A DNA stretch of 64,000 bases from an uncultured Lachnospiraceae bacterium. Lineage in GTDB: Bacteria > Bacillota > Clostridia > Lachnospirales > Lachnospiraceae. Made by a program: the position numbers and the translations under genes. Location: NCBI GenBank assembly GCA_959022495.1, contig CAUEYX010000004.1:1-64000 (forward strand). Reading direction: 5' to 3'. Positions 12,001 through 19,082 of the stretch are shown here, piece by piece. Positions within the stretch are counted from its first letter, which is position 1; each line of letters begins with the position of its first letter. Under the pieces are notes generated by a model. That model had not been told where the DNA came from. It saw nothing but the letters and a program-made list of their open reading frames with translations, and made no database searches.

Positions 12001-12373
12001 GGATAACGCAGTACTGGCACTCTCAGCGGCAGTAGACAGCCTGCAGCCGAAAGAGACCGTATCCGGCGGAGAAGGAGAGAACCCGGGAACGGATGAAGGT
12101 GACGGAAACGAAGGAACCGGAAGCGGAACTACAGATGACGGAACCGGAAACGGAGAGGGAAGCTCTGACACCGGAAACGGCTCAGACGGAGATAAGGGAA
12201 CGGCAGGAAAGACAGAAAATGCCGGGAACGGAAATGGAAGCAGCGCCGGCGGCAGCCAGAAAGCGGCGAAGGCAGGGGACGCGGCATCCGCGGCAGGACC
12301 TGCGGCGGCGATGATGCTGGCGGCTGTACTGGCAGCGGGAGCGGTTACAATCCGCAGACGCCAGAGAAGATAA
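6086..12373 (+). CDS. Secreted multidomain alpha-L-fucosidase, GH95
   Basis: Predicted to release terminal alpha-L-fucose (typically alpha-1,2) from host glycans outside the cell. The GTG start at 6086 sits five bases after AAGGAG. Residues 1-29 are a signal peptide. The GH95 N-terminal sandwich (IPMGNGYMGLNLFGG) is followed by the catalytic barrel with the family hallmarks LPTNLQGIWN (about 391), HNINEQMNYW (about 413), THRHTSQLVGVYPG (about 644) and ADANYGVTAAVGEML (about 739); in the family the NxN asparagines and an Asp/Glu pair perform catalysis. Downstream are an FN3-like domain (860-945), a discoidin (1034-1168), a helical segment, a chitobiase C-terminal-like domain (1320-1402), a second discoidin (1405-1553), FIVAR, an Ig-like domain (1624-1709), more FIVAR-type helices and a Gly-rich linker. 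The C-terminus has a membrane segment and an Arg tail, but the sorting motif is degenerate (KAGD). At 2095 residues it is far longer than typical GH95 enzymes. Confidence 0.9.
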   Translation: MKRKKVFAAFLSLVLAGQTALSAIPAYAEEADGPVYAAGGGSQMALRLVYDEPAPQVLSEEQDPYNYAGWREYSIPMGNGYMGLNLFGGVDHDRIQITENSLQDSNSTIGGLNNFSETYLDFDYGYDAVTNYQRELSLDEGITTVEYDYNGAHYTREYFASYPDKVLVIHLESDSDGSLDFTLRPTIPYLCDGRDVNGDGKISGDSEESRGKSGTVTAEGDMITLAGEMEYYGLEFEGQYKVITDGEYKAANDENNDNGTIEVTGASSATIVMGLDTSFDMESKLFTESDPKAKLEGNEPAHDRVDAIMEAVDGKDYSELKGAHLADYQSMYGRVDVDLGGSVPEELMTDDLVANYKSGNYDNTAEGLYLETLAYQFGRYLLVCSSREGGLPTNLQGIWNVYQDPSWRAGMWHNINEQMNYWGAFTSNLAETFEPYIDYWQAYVDKAESYASSNISKYNKDGQMEGTDAYDDGWALGNSTWPYNISGSASHSGFGTGPFMSILFWDYYDYTQDLTILEDKTYPAISGMSKFLSKIVREDEEGKLLAQHSFSPEVQVAADTGTQSYETVGCTFDQTMIYENHLDTIKAVEILTENGVSLSEQDLAAAEIFEKQLPLLDPILVGSSGQMKEYREEDYYGEIGTEPTHRHTSQLVGVYPGTMVNSSTPAWQDAAKVSLSKREEDPDKTKGWSKAHRAAIWARLYEGDRAYNDYQKLIKVNLMSNLFNDHGGSSSSANHLFQADANYGVTAAVGEMLLQSHEGFISPLAAVPSKWSSGSYEGLSARGNFEVSAQWTDGQADRFTILSKSGGECKVKYENLSGAKVTDSSGKAVSFTTDGDDMIVFDTVENETYTIAEIPAHAAVQDPSNLALNVNRDKQLEVTWDASPDAASYNIYRAEESAAVYETYAEGVTETSYVGEFKEGAQATYKVTAVSADGTESRGIYMTFVPTEKVESAKGYFLENGSLQVQVEDPLRTEDTEYVLYKAEDGEYTEILRTPYTVMQLEGVTEEDELSLSKVEYTGESKKIDVEYFAQIEENVCLDKTVESDRGTVGSYTIDKVVDGDLSSRVGFGGNGDPFTMTIDLENKWKLKTLTVLEWLDKSMTSGTRSGSTKIEITADGETWETVYEDVSLMGGETVKFEMDGKEASKIRLTFDNIESDKAVSIYEIQCSAEKDIYNKAELFNLLTQGDEYEESPLYGAGVDAALVTAYEEAKAAAVTVLENTGAQTQDEVNAAADALESALTAIMGDAAEMITNLTAEAKEAVETITPEHELYVQEYYDSLISALDAAKKAMDDAGDTEALELAAKELNDALKAFKGENTAAGSVSVDMESGFYTGQQTVTVAADNDTVTEYRYTLDGSEPTRESAAAAGGTITLPYGVSVLKIAGYADNGARTETVTRRYLCRSEKNYALNQTAEASNDAYKDQYPASNAVDGNTSTRWATSGTGVSLTVTFDSPVTMDSVYVDEFKNSSNTQDNRLYEYKLEYQKEAGGEWIEISSGNVYDEDLRTVASSTSSHSYVGIGFEPVTAAAVRLTGPTEEGSASITFYELEVYGEELANASTELSETIREAEGIAKDQYTEESVAALEAAVSAAKGSAGSDSAEEMRAAAQTLRDALNALEKVKAVITSQPADITVEIGKEAQMSVAAEGTSLSYQWQRLGSDYWRTITGAVEAAYSFTVEKADDGAQFRCIVGDIGGNVVTQTVTVHAVDPGETPDVDKSGLESLYSQYKDLDKNGYTSATWKAFTEALKAAETVLKDEEASQDQVNAAKDSLQAAVDGLRVSKTTLEYFLNQAKAHVEAGDTEGLVGSVKQMFDEAVAEGEAVMAKEDASREEVKNAAMKLMLAIQALDMKAGDKTDLEMALQLAGMIDLDQYVEAGQEAYLAAKEAAEAVLADKDAMQPEVDSAWQALTDAMAQLRLKADKAALEALLNSVAELDLEQYTEESVQTFKAAFASARAVLEDLSLTAEDQQTVDNAVLALSAAVDSLQPKETVSGGEGENPGTDEGDGNEGTGSGTTDDGTGNGEGSSDTGNGSDGDKGTAGKTENAGNGNGSSAGGSQKAAKAGDAASAAGPAAAMMLAAVLAAGAVTIRRRQRR

Positions 12374-12437
12374 AATCTGGATTCTGCGCGGGTGCGCGGG
12401 CGGCTTCGGCTCCGCTCTATAGGGCAGGAAAAACTAC

Positions 12438-12489
12438 AAAATCAGAGGACATGTCAAACTTCACGCATGTCCTCTGATTTTTATTTTTT
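12438..12489. terminator. Bidirectional terminator between convergent genes
   Basis: A 16-bp perfect stem (arms 12438-12453 and 12466-12481) with a 12-base loop is followed by TTTATTTTTT on the plus strand and by a T-rich run on the minus strand. It can serve both the GH95 gene and the convergent pseudouridine synthase gene. Confidence 0.9.
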
Positions 12490-12575
12490 CCAAGCCCATT
12501 CCGAAGTCGCCTCAGCCGCCCGCACACCCGCGCAGAAAGGCGGTCGAAAAGGCGCTCCGCGAATATGTTTTCAAA

Positions 12576-13307
12576 TCATTCTTCTGTTTTCGGCCGCCTT
12601 TCCACGTCGTTTCCTTCGTATGGCAATTGAAAGTTCATTTTCTTCCCGCTCTGGGGATGTCGGAATTCCAGTCTGTATGCACACAGTTTCAACGTCTGTG
12701 AGGTTGCTTCGCAGCTGCCGTATTTCCGGTCCCCCTCAAGGGGACATCCCAGATGCGCCATCTGCACCCGGATCTGGTGATGCCGGCCGGTATCCAGCTT
12801 GATTTCCACGAGGGATGCGGAAGGGCGGGTATCGTTGTAAGGCTGTATTACCCGGTAGTGGAGCCGCGCCAGTTTTGCCCCGGGTGTGTCTTTGGTACAG
12901 ATGCGGGATGTGTTGGAGCGGCCGTCTTTTACCATATAATTCTCAAGTATGCCCTCAGGCGGCTCGGGAGTTCCCATGACAATGGCGCGGTAATATTTCC
13001 CGAAACCAGAGGCAGTGAGCTGGCGGTTCAGCTCTTTTGCGGCTTCTGGCGTCTTGGCGAAGACCAGGAGCCCTTCTACGGGCTGGTCCAGCCTGTGGAT
13101 GACAGCCAGGTATGGCTCGCGGGCCCGTTCTGCCGGCCGTCCGTTCTGCCGGCTCAGCCCCAGCGTGCCGGCGAGATGATTTTTCAGCAGGCTTACCATA
13201 TCCTGCGCGCCGATTCTGCTGGTCTGAACTGCGACCGCGGCAGGTTTGTGACAGACAATTATATGGGAGTCTTCATATAGAATCAGAGTGTTTATATCTG
13301 GTTTCAT
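12576..13307 (-). CDS. RluA-family RNA pseudouridine synthase
   Basis: Converts uridine to pseudouridine in structured RNA; the RNA target (rRNA or tRNA) cannot be told from sequence. The 243-residue protein has the RluA catalytic core: HRLDQPVEGLLVF holds the catalytic Asp (about residue 92), and LDTGRHHQIRVQMAHLG is the family's C-terminal motif. There is no N-terminal S4 RNA-binding domain, so it resembles the short RluA/RluC-like forms. The start ATGAAACC follows AAAGGG on the minus strand. It converges with the GH95 gene and diverges from xpaC, and appears monocistronic. Confidence 0.9.
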   Translation of the reverse strand: MKPDINTLILYEDSHIIVCHKPAAVAVQTSRIGAQDMVSLLKNHLAGTLGLSRQNGRPAERAREPYLAVIHRLDQPVEGLLVFAKTPEAAKELNRQLTASGFGKYYRAIVMGTPEPPEGILENYMVKDGRSNTSRICTKDTPGAKLARLHYRVIQPYNDTRPSASLVEIKLDTGRHHQIRVQMAHLGCPLEGDRKYGSCEATSQTLKLCAYRLEFRHPQSGKKMNFQLPYEGNDVERRPKTEE

Positions 13308-13384
13308 ATCATGGCCCTTTCTTTCACGTCCGGGGACGTTTATTTTATTCTAGTTTCTTCCTGATTAATTAGAATTTCGGATTC

Positions 13385-13413
13385 TTGACTTTTCCATGTA
13401 CAACGGCTAAACT
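13385..13413 (+). promoter_or_regulatory. Sigma-A-type promoter for xpaC-telA
   Basis: TTGACT at 13385-13390, 17-bp spacer, TAAACT at 13408-13413. It lies about 95 bases upstream of the xpaC start. Confidence 0.6.
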
Positions 13414-13508
13414 GATTATCATATAAATGATTTTCAGGGTCAAGATGAAAATAAAGATACACCGTTTCAGGGCAGTGTTTTCTGCCCGGGACCATAAGGA
13501 GGATTTCC

Positions 13509-14741
13509 ATGATAAATAATGACTGGGAGCGGTTCGGAGATGAGATCCGCAGGACGATACAGGACGCTGTGGATTCCCGGGATTACCGCAGGCTGAATCA
13601 GACAGTTTCAGACACAGTAGGACGCGCGATGGACAATGTGTCCAGAGGATTGAAAAACGGAGGCTGGTATCGGGAAAACCCGGCGGATCAGCGCCGTCAG
13701 TCCCAGGAGGCCGGAGCGCAGGACGATATGGGCCGGAGCGCACAGCAGTACGCGCGGGCAGCAGAGCCGGTGGCGGATCAGAACCCCCTGTTTTTGAAAG
13801 GAACGTCCAGCAGAGTAGGCGGGATTTTCCTGGCGGTGACGGGGATCGCGTTTGGCGTGATTTCGCTTATTTTTGTACTGTTTTTCTGCCTGGGGGCCCT
13901 GGCAGCGGGCTGGAGTCTGGTGCTTCGGATCGGAACGGGCGCGTTCGTGCTGTTTGCGCTTATCTTCGCGGTGATGGCGGTGAAAGGGATAGGCATGTCG
14001 GGCAGTGCCGGCCGTTTCCGTAAATACGTGGCGATTGTAGGGAACCGGGAATACTGCGATATCAAAGAACTGGCACAGAAGACAGGCAGATCCGTGAAAA
14101 ATGTGGTGAAAGATTTGAAGAAGATGATCGGGAAAGGCTGGTTCCGCCAGGGGCATCTGGACGGAAAGGAAGCCTGCCTGATGGTCAGCGACAGAGCCTA
14201 TCATCAGTATACGGAGCTCATGGAACGGATGGACCGGGAGAAGGCCGAGCGGGATGCGGCGGCGCAGAAGCGTCAGCAGGAATATTCCAGGCTGTCCCCT
14301 GAAGTGCAGAAGGTCATTGAGGCGGGCGATGAGTATGTGAAGAAGATCCGTAAGTCCAATGACGCGATACCGGGGGAGGAGATTTCCGCGAAGATCTCCA
14401 GGATGGAGACGCTTGTGGACCGGATTTTCGACCGGGTAGAGCAGAAACCGGATACAGTAGACGATACACGCAGGCTTATGGAATATTATCTCCCGACGAC
14501 AATCAAGCTTTTGGAGGCATATGAGGAGCTTGACGCGCAGCCTGTACAGGGGGAGAATATCATCTCCTCCAAAAAGGAGATCGAGAAGACGCTGGATACG
14601 CTGAACACAGCATTTGAAAAGCTTTTGGACGAGCTGTTCCAGGATACGGCGTGGGATCTCTCTTCTGATATTTCCGTACTGAATACAATGCTTGCGCAGG
14701 AAGGACTGACAGAGGACGGATTAAAGGCAGGCAGGAAATAA
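13509..14741 (+). CDS. xpaC: XpaC-like membrane protein (5-bromo-4-chloroindolyl phosphate hydrolysis family)
   Basis: The family name comes from an indicator-dye phenotype; the real function is unknown. ATG 13509 follows AAGGAGG at 13496-13502. The 410-residue protein has a polar N-terminus with helical character, two adjacent hydrophobic segments (about 100-150), then a conserved XpaC cytoplasmic domain with YCDIKELAQKTGRS (about 180), resembling a small winged-helix-like region, and a long charged helical tail. The gene next to it encodes TelA, with 25 bases between the stop and the chosen telA start; xpaC-telA pairing is common in Firmicutes and supports the assignment. Confidence 0.8.
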   Translation: MINNDWERFGDEIRRTIQDAVDSRDYRRLNQTVSDTVGRAMDNVSRGLKNGGWYRENPADQRRQSQEAGAQDDMGRSAQQYARAAEPVADQNPLFLKGTSSRVGGIFLAVTGIAFGVISLIFVLFFCLGALAAGWSLVLRIGTGAFVLFALIFAVMAVKGIGMSGSAGRFRKYVAIVGNREYCDIKELAQKTGRSVKNVVKDLKKMIGKGWFRQGHLDGKEACLMVSDRAYHQYTELMERMDREKAERDAAAQKRQQEYSRLSPEVQKVIEAGDEYVKKIRKSNDAIPGEEISAKISRMETLVDRIFDRVEQKPDTVDDTRRLMEYYLPTTIKLLEAYEELDAQPVQGENIISSKKEIEKTLDTLNTAFEKLLDELFQDTAWDLSSDISVLNTMLAQEGLTEDGLKAGRK

Positions 14742-14766
14742 TATTGAGAACATGGAGGATGAACAG

Positions 14767-15900
14767 ATGGGAAATGAGTTTCAAGATTTCAGCACAACGC
14801 CGACTTTGACGCTGGAGCCGTTTCAGCCCCAGGAGGAGAAGAAGCCTCCAATCGTACAGGAAGAACCGGGGCTGGATGAAAGTGTGCTGACAGAGGAAGA
14901 GCGCAGAATGGTGGATTCGTTTGCGGAGCAGATCGACCTGACGAATTCCGCCCTTGTGCTCCAGTATGGGGCAGGGACACAGAAGAAAATGGCGGATTTC
15001 TCCGAGTCCGCCCTAGAGAATGTGAAGTCCAAAGATCTGGGAGAAGTGGGAGACCTGCTTTCGGGCGTGGTGACAGAGCTGAAAAGTTTTGATCAGGAGG
15101 AGGAAAAAGGCTTCTTTGGGATCTTTAAGAAGGCGTCCAATAAGATTGAGTCCATGAAAGCCAAATACGCGAAGGCGGAGACGAATGTAAATGAGATTGT
15201 GAAGGTCCTGGAAAAACACCAGGTACAGCTGATGAAAGATACAGCCCTGCTGGATAAGATGTATGAGCTGAACCTGACCTATTTTAAAGAACTGTCCATG
15301 TACATCCTGGCGGGGAAAAAGAAGCTGGCGGAAGTGCGGGGAACCAAACTGGCCGAACTCACCCGGAAAGCACAGATGTCCGGTCTGCCGGAAGACGCCC
15401 AGGCTGCCAGGGATCTGGAATCGATGTGCCTGCGTTTTGAGAAAAAGCTCCATGACCTGGAACTGACGCGGATGATTTCGATCCAGACCGCGCCGCAGAT
15501 CCGTCTTGTGCAAAATAATGACACGCAGATGGTGGAGAAGATTCAGTCTACGATCGTGAATACGATTCCGCTTTGGAAGAGCCAGATGGTGCTTGCCCTT
15601 GGCGTGGAACATTCGGCGCAGGCGGTTGAGGCGCAGCGCCAGGTGACAGATGTGACCAATGAGCTGCTGAAAAAGAACGCGGAGAAGCTCAAGATGGCGA
15701 CTGTAGAGACGGCGAAGGCGTCCGAGAGAGGAATTGTGGATATTGAGACCCTGAAGACGACCAATGAATCGTTGATTTCTACCCTGGATGAGGTGATGAA
15801 TATTCAGAGAGAGGGACGGGAGAAACGCCAGGCCGCGGAGGCGGAACTGCGAAATATGGAAGCGGAGCTTAAGAGTAAGCTGCTGCAGATACAAGGGTGA
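14767..15900 (+). CDS. telA: TelA-family toxic anion resistance protein
   Basis: Family members are linked to tellurite and other toxic-anion or cell-envelope stress tolerance; biochemistry is unresolved. I chose ATG 14767 because GGAGG (14754-14758) lies eight bases upstream; the in-frame ATG 14752 overlaps that site. The 377-residue product is soluble, almost wholly alpha-helical and charged, with coiled-coil-prone stretches in the middle (DKMYELNLTYFKELSMYI) and at the C-terminus (EKRQAAEAELRNMEAELKSK), as expected for TelA. It is co-transcribed with xpaC. A new promoter starts 21 bases after its stop. Confidence 0.88.
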   Translation: MGNEFQDFSTTPTLTLEPFQPQEEKKPPIVQEEPGLDESVLTEEERRMVDSFAEQIDLTNSALVLQYGAGTQKKMADFSESALENVKSKDLGEVGDLLSGVVTELKSFDQEEEKGFFGIFKKASNKIESMKAKYAKAETNVNEIVKVLEKHQVQLMKDTALLDKMYELNLTYFKELSMYILAGKKKLAEVRGTKLAELTRKAQMSGLPEDAQAARDLESMCLRFEKKLHDLELTRMISIQTAPQIRLVQNNDTQMVEKIQSTIVNTIPLWKSQMVLALGVEHSAQAVEAQRQVTDVTNELLKKNAEKLKMATVETAKASERGIVDIETLKTTNESLISTLDEVMNIQREGREKRQAAEAELRNMEAELKSKLLQIQG

Positions 15901-15920
15901 TGGCGCACGGTTTTTGTGGG

Positions 15921-15949
15921 TTGACAAGCGCCGGGTTATTCGCTAAAAT
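15921..15949 (+). promoter_or_regulatory. Promoter of the proS T-box leader
   Basis: TTGACA (15921-15926), 17-bp spacer, TAAAAT (15944-15949), a near-consensus sigma-A promoter. Transcription would begin near 15956, at the base of the T-box. Confidence 0.85.
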
Positions 15950-15957
15950 CACAGTTA

Positions 15958-16222
15958 CGGACAGCGATGAACGGGATTAGTATATATGGGGACTGCTTCA
16001 GAGAGGAGGCGTTTGGTGAGAGCCTCTGCAGGAACATATGGAACCGGCCCGGGAGCTTCTGCATGAAAGTGCGGCGTAGAGCCTGCGTTAAAGGCGAATG
16101 AGCGAACCGCGCACGGAGCAGGTTACAGTTACGAGACCCGCGAAAGCGCAGTTAATTAGGGTGGTACCGCCGGGATATCCGGTCCCTTGTTTTACAGGGA
16201 CTGCAGATGTCCCGGCGTTTTT
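15958..16222 (+). promoter_or_regulatory. T-box riboswitch, proline-responsive (proS leader)
   Basis: Senses uncharged tRNA and switches between terminator and antiterminator. The T-box sequence AGGGTGGTACCGC is at 16158-16170. Stem I features include AGTA at 15979-15982, a GGTG distal-loop motif at 16015-16018 and a probable specifier GAA-CCG with CCG at 16044-16046, a proline codon that fits the downstream gene. The terminator pairs GCCGGGA (about 16169) with TCCCGGC (about 16210) and is followed by GTTTTTG; its 5' arm overlaps the T-box, as the mechanism requires. The specifier call is my reading of the stem I fold. Confidence 0.92.
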
Positions 16223-16338
16223 GTATTTCGAGTTCGGGAGCGGGGCGCGGCCGCAGATTTGAGGCGGAGCCTTCAAAAGAACCCGGCAGGAATGTAAAGG
16301 ACGCATAATCATTATAGAAGGTATAAAGGAGAAAAAAG

Positions 16339-17781
16339 ATGGCAAAGGAAAAGAAACTGGTGCAGTCGATTACTTCCCGGGATGATGATTTCGCGCAGTG
16401 GTATACAGATGTTGTCCGCGAGGCAAAGCTGTGTGATTATTCAGGCGTAAAAGGATGTCTGAATTATCTGCCGAACGGGTACGCGCTCTGGGAGAATATT
16501 CAGGCGGATCTGGACAAGCGATTTAAAGACACAGGAGTGGAGAATGTTTATCTTCCCGTGCTGATACCGGAGAGCCTGCTCCAGAAGGAGAAGGACCACA
16601 TCGAAGGATTCGCGCCGGAGGTGGCATGGGTGACCCACGGCGGCATGGAACAGCTGCAGGAGAGATTCTGTATCCGCCCTACATCGGAGACTCTGTTCTG
16701 TGATGTGTGGAGCAAGACCGTACAGTCCTACCGGGATCTTCCCAAGGTGTGGAACCAGTGGTGTTCGGTGTTAAGGTGGGAGAAGACCACAAGGCCGTTC
16801 CTGCGTTCCAGGGAGTTCTTATGGCAGGAGGGGCATACGATCCACGCCACATATGAGGAAGCGGAAGAACGCACGAAACTGATGTGGAAGGTATATAAAG
16901 ATTTCGTGGAAGAAGACCTGGCCATCCCCGTTGTCGCGGGACGCAAGACGGACAGCGAGAAATTCGCGGGCGCGCAGGATACCTATACAATCGAAGCACT
17001 GATGCATGACGGGCAGGCGCTGCAGTCCGCGACGAGCCATTTCTTTGGGAATTCGTTCCCGGACGCTTTCAATATTAAATATGCAGATAAAAATAATGAG
17101 CTGCACAGCGTATATGAGACGTCATGGGGACTGTCCACAAGAATTATCGGCGCCATCATCATGGTACATGGCGACGACAGCGGCCTGGTGCTTCCGCCGA
17201 GGATCGCGCCGGTACAGGTGAGGGTGATCCCCATCGCGCAGCACAAAGAGGGCGTGCTCGACAAGGCGGGTGAGCTTCTGGACGCGCTGAAGGCAGCAGG
17301 GTACCGCGCGAAGATCGATGATTCCGAGAAGAGCCCGGGCTGGAAGTTCAGCGAGCAGGAGATGCTCGGCATTCCGGCGCGTATTGAGATCGGACCGAAA
17401 GATATTGAGAACGGACAGGTTGTAGTGGTCCGCCGTGATACAAGAGAAAAGATCGTTGTGTCCATCGATGAGATTACGACAAAATTGGGAGAGATCCTGG
17501 AAACGATCCAGAGAGATCTGTATGCAAAGGCGAAAGCATTTTTGGACGAGCACATCAGTACTGCGGTGACAATGGACGAGATGAAAGACGCTGTCCAGAA
17601 CAAAAAAGGATTTGTCAAAGCAATGTGGTGCGGCGAGGAAGCATGTGAGGACGAGATCAAGGCACAGGCTGGAGGGGTAACCTCAAGATGCATTCCTATG
17701 GAAGAAGAACATCTCTCCGATGTCTGCGTGTGCTGTGGAAAACCGGCCAAGCATATGGTTTACTGGGGAAGGGCATATTAA
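16339..17781 (+). CDS. proS: Prolyl-tRNA synthetase, archaeal/eukaryal-type (short form)
   Basis: Charges tRNA-Pro with proline in the cytoplasm. At 480 residues it lacks the large editing insertion of classical bacterial ProRS and matches the ProS type 3 (archaeal-like) architecture: catalytic class II core (YLPVLIPESLL; RPTSETLF motif), anticodon-binding domain from about 290, and a C-terminal zinc-type domain with paired cysteines (CGEEACEDE and CVCCGKPAKH) ending in YWGRAY. ATG 16339 follows AAAGGAG. It is controlled by the proline T-box upstream. Absence of the editing domain suggests that trans-editing factors elsewhere may be needed. Confidence 0.95.
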   Translation: MAKEKKLVQSITSRDDDFAQWYTDVVREAKLCDYSGVKGCLNYLPNGYALWENIQADLDKRFKDTGVENVYLPVLIPESLLQKEKDHIEGFAPEVAWVTHGGMEQLQERFCIRPTSETLFCDVWSKTVQSYRDLPKVWNQWCSVLRWEKTTRPFLRSREFLWQEGHTIHATYEEAEERTKLMWKVYKDFVEEDLAIPVVAGRKTDSEKFAGAQDTYTIEALMHDGQALQSATSHFFGNSFPDAFNIKYADKNNELHSVYETSWGLSTRIIGAIIMVHGDDSGLVLPPRIAPVQVRVIPIAQHKEGVLDKAGELLDALKAAGYRAKIDDSEKSPGWKFSEQEMLGIPARIEIGPKDIENGQVVVVRRDTREKIVVSIDEITTKLGEILETIQRDLYAKAKAFLDEHISTAVTMDEMKDAVQNKKGFVKAMWCGEEACEDEIKAQAGGVTSRCIPMEEEHLSDVCVCCGKPAKHMVYWGRAY

Positions 17782-17866
17782 TCAGAATATTCTGATAATA
17801 CAGCTGAAAGGGGTCAGGCACCTTTGAGGAGGGGCCTGACCCCTTTGCCGGAAATTTTCTGAATTT
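17782..17866. repeat. Palindromic GGGGTCAG element, copy 1 (also a terminator-like hairpin)
   Basis: The palindrome TCAGAATATTCTGA (17782-17795) is followed by a 13-bp hairpin, AAAGGGGTCAGGC (17807-17819) with GCCTGACCCCTTT (17834-17846). A degenerate TTTTCTGA follows. The same layout recurs at 29420-29508. It lies just after proS and may terminate it, though no clean T-run follows. Confidence 0.75.
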
Positions 17867-17868
17867 TG

Positions 17869-17897
17869 TTGAGAGTTTCTCCCTGGCGTAATATAAT
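17869..17897 (+). promoter_or_regulatory. Promoter for cysK
   Basis: TTGAGA (17869-17874), 17-bp spacer, TATAAT (17892-17897), 44 bases before the start codon. Confidence 0.75.
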
Positions 17898-17941
17898 AAT
17901 GTAATTGGTGAAAAGTTTTTCAGAAAGGCAAGGGAACGAAA

Positions 17942-18871
17942 GTGATCTATAATAATATTCTTGAAGCAATGGGAAATACTCCTTTAATCCGTCTGAGCAG
18001 GATGGCGGAGGCGGGGAGCGCGCAGATCCTTGTAAAATTTGAGGGCCTGAACGTGGGCGGCTCGATAAAGACGAGGACCGCGTACAATATGATCCGGGAT
18101 GCGGAGGAGAAGGGGCTGATCAACGCGGACACCATCATCGTGGAACCGACCAGCGGAAACCAGGGGATCGGCCTGGCCCTGGTGGGGGCAGTGCGGGGAT
18201 ATAAAACGCGGATCATCATGCCGGACTCGGTCAGCGAGGAGCGCAGGAAATTGATGAAGCACTATGGCGCGGAGGTGATCCTCATCCATGACGCGGGCAA
18301 TATCGGCGCCTGCATCGAAGAGTGCCTGAATACGGCTCTGCGGATGGCGGAGGAGGACCCGCGGGTCTTTGTCCCCCAGCAGTTTGAAAATCCGGCGAAC
18401 CCGGCGGTGCACAGAAGCCGGACCGCGGTTGAGATACTGGAACAGGCAGACTGCCGGATTGACGGGTTCTGCTCCGGTATCGGGACGGGAGGAACGATCA
18501 CTGGGATCGGGGAAGTCCTCAGAGAGAAGAACCCGGACATGGAGATCTGGGCAGTGGAGCCGGAGCATGCGGCCATCCTCTCAGGCGGTTCCATTGGAAC
18601 GCATCTGCAGATGGGGATTGGCGACGGGCTGATCCCGGCGATCCTGAACACAGCGGTCTATGATGATATCTGTATTGTGACAGATGAGGAAGCGATCCAG
18701 ACCTCGCGGGACCTGGCGTCAAAGGAAGGGATCATGTGCGGGATCTCCTCGGGCACGAATGTGGCGGCGGCGCTGAAGCTGGCGAGAAAGCTCGGAGAAG
18801 GCAGAACGGTGGTTACAGTACTTCCGGATACAGCGGAGCGTTACTTCTCCACGCCGCTGTTTGAAGAATGA
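17942..18871 (+). CDS. cysK: Cysteine synthase (O-acetylserine sulfhydrylase), PLP-dependent
   Basis: Makes cysteine from O-acetylserine and sulfide in the cytoplasm. The 309-residue fold-type II enzyme shows the PLP-lysine region GGSIKTRTA (family usually SVKDR, so the two positions around the lysine are variant), the substrate loop TSGNQG and the phosphate-binding GTGGTITG. The start is GTG 17942; upstream AAGGG lies about eight bases away. It has its own promoter and appears monocistronic. A related beta-substitution activity cannot be excluded because of the altered lysine context. Confidence 0.88.
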   Translation: MIYNNILEAMGNTPLIRLSRMAEAGSAQILVKFEGLNVGGSIKTRTAYNMIRDAEEKGLINADTIIVEPTSGNQGIGLALVGAVRGYKTRIIMPDSVSEERRKLMKHYGAEVILIHDAGNIGACIEECLNTALRMAEEDPRVFVPQQFENPANPAVHRSRTAVEILEQADCRIDGFCSGIGTGGTITGIGEVLREKNPDMEIWAVEPEHAAILSGGSIGTHLQMGIGDGLIPAILNTAVYDDICIVTDEEAIQTSRDLASKEGIMCGISSGTNVAAALKLARKLGEGRTVVTVLPDTAERYFSTPLFEE

Positions 18872-18928
18872 CCGGTCTTCTGCCGGATTATTTTTAGAAA
18901 AGACTCCAATAATTTCTTGTAAAATCCC

Positions 18929-18957
18929 TTGACATACGCGGATAATCGTAATAAACT
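18929..18957 (+). promoter_or_regulatory. Promoter of the str operon (rpsL)
   Basis: TTGACA (18929-18934), 17-bp spacer, TAAACT (18952-18957). The leader to rpsL is about 120 bases. Confidence 0.65.
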
Positions 18958-19004
18958 GATCTAGCGTGCATGAAAAGGCATCGTTCTTTTTGTGCGCTTA
19001 AAAT

Positions 19005-19052
19005 GGATAATGACGATATTATCCGCAGCCCCTCACGGCATAAGCCGAGAGG
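19005..19052 (+). promoter_or_regulatory. Structured rpsL leader hairpins
   Basis: Two hairpins lie just before the rpsL ribosome-binding site: GGATAAT/ATTATCC (19005-19011 with 19018-19024) and CCTC-A-CGGC paired with GCCG-A-GAGG (about 19029-19052). No T-run follows, so they are leader structures rather than a terminator. Whether S7 or S12 binds here is unknown. Confidence 0.45.
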
Positions 19053-19082
19053 TAACGAATAATTCATAGGAGGTGAAAAGGA

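Noticed and set aside
12392..12802. 136-codon frame over the terminator and rluA tail
   Set aside because: It crosses a strong bidirectional terminator and is antisense to a clear gene.
15013..15927. 304-codon antisense frame opposite telA
   Set aside because: His/Leu-rich shadow of a well-supported sense gene, no ribosome-binding site.
16983..17750. 255-codon antisense frame opposite proS
   Set aside because: Ser/Ile-rich shadow with no start signal.
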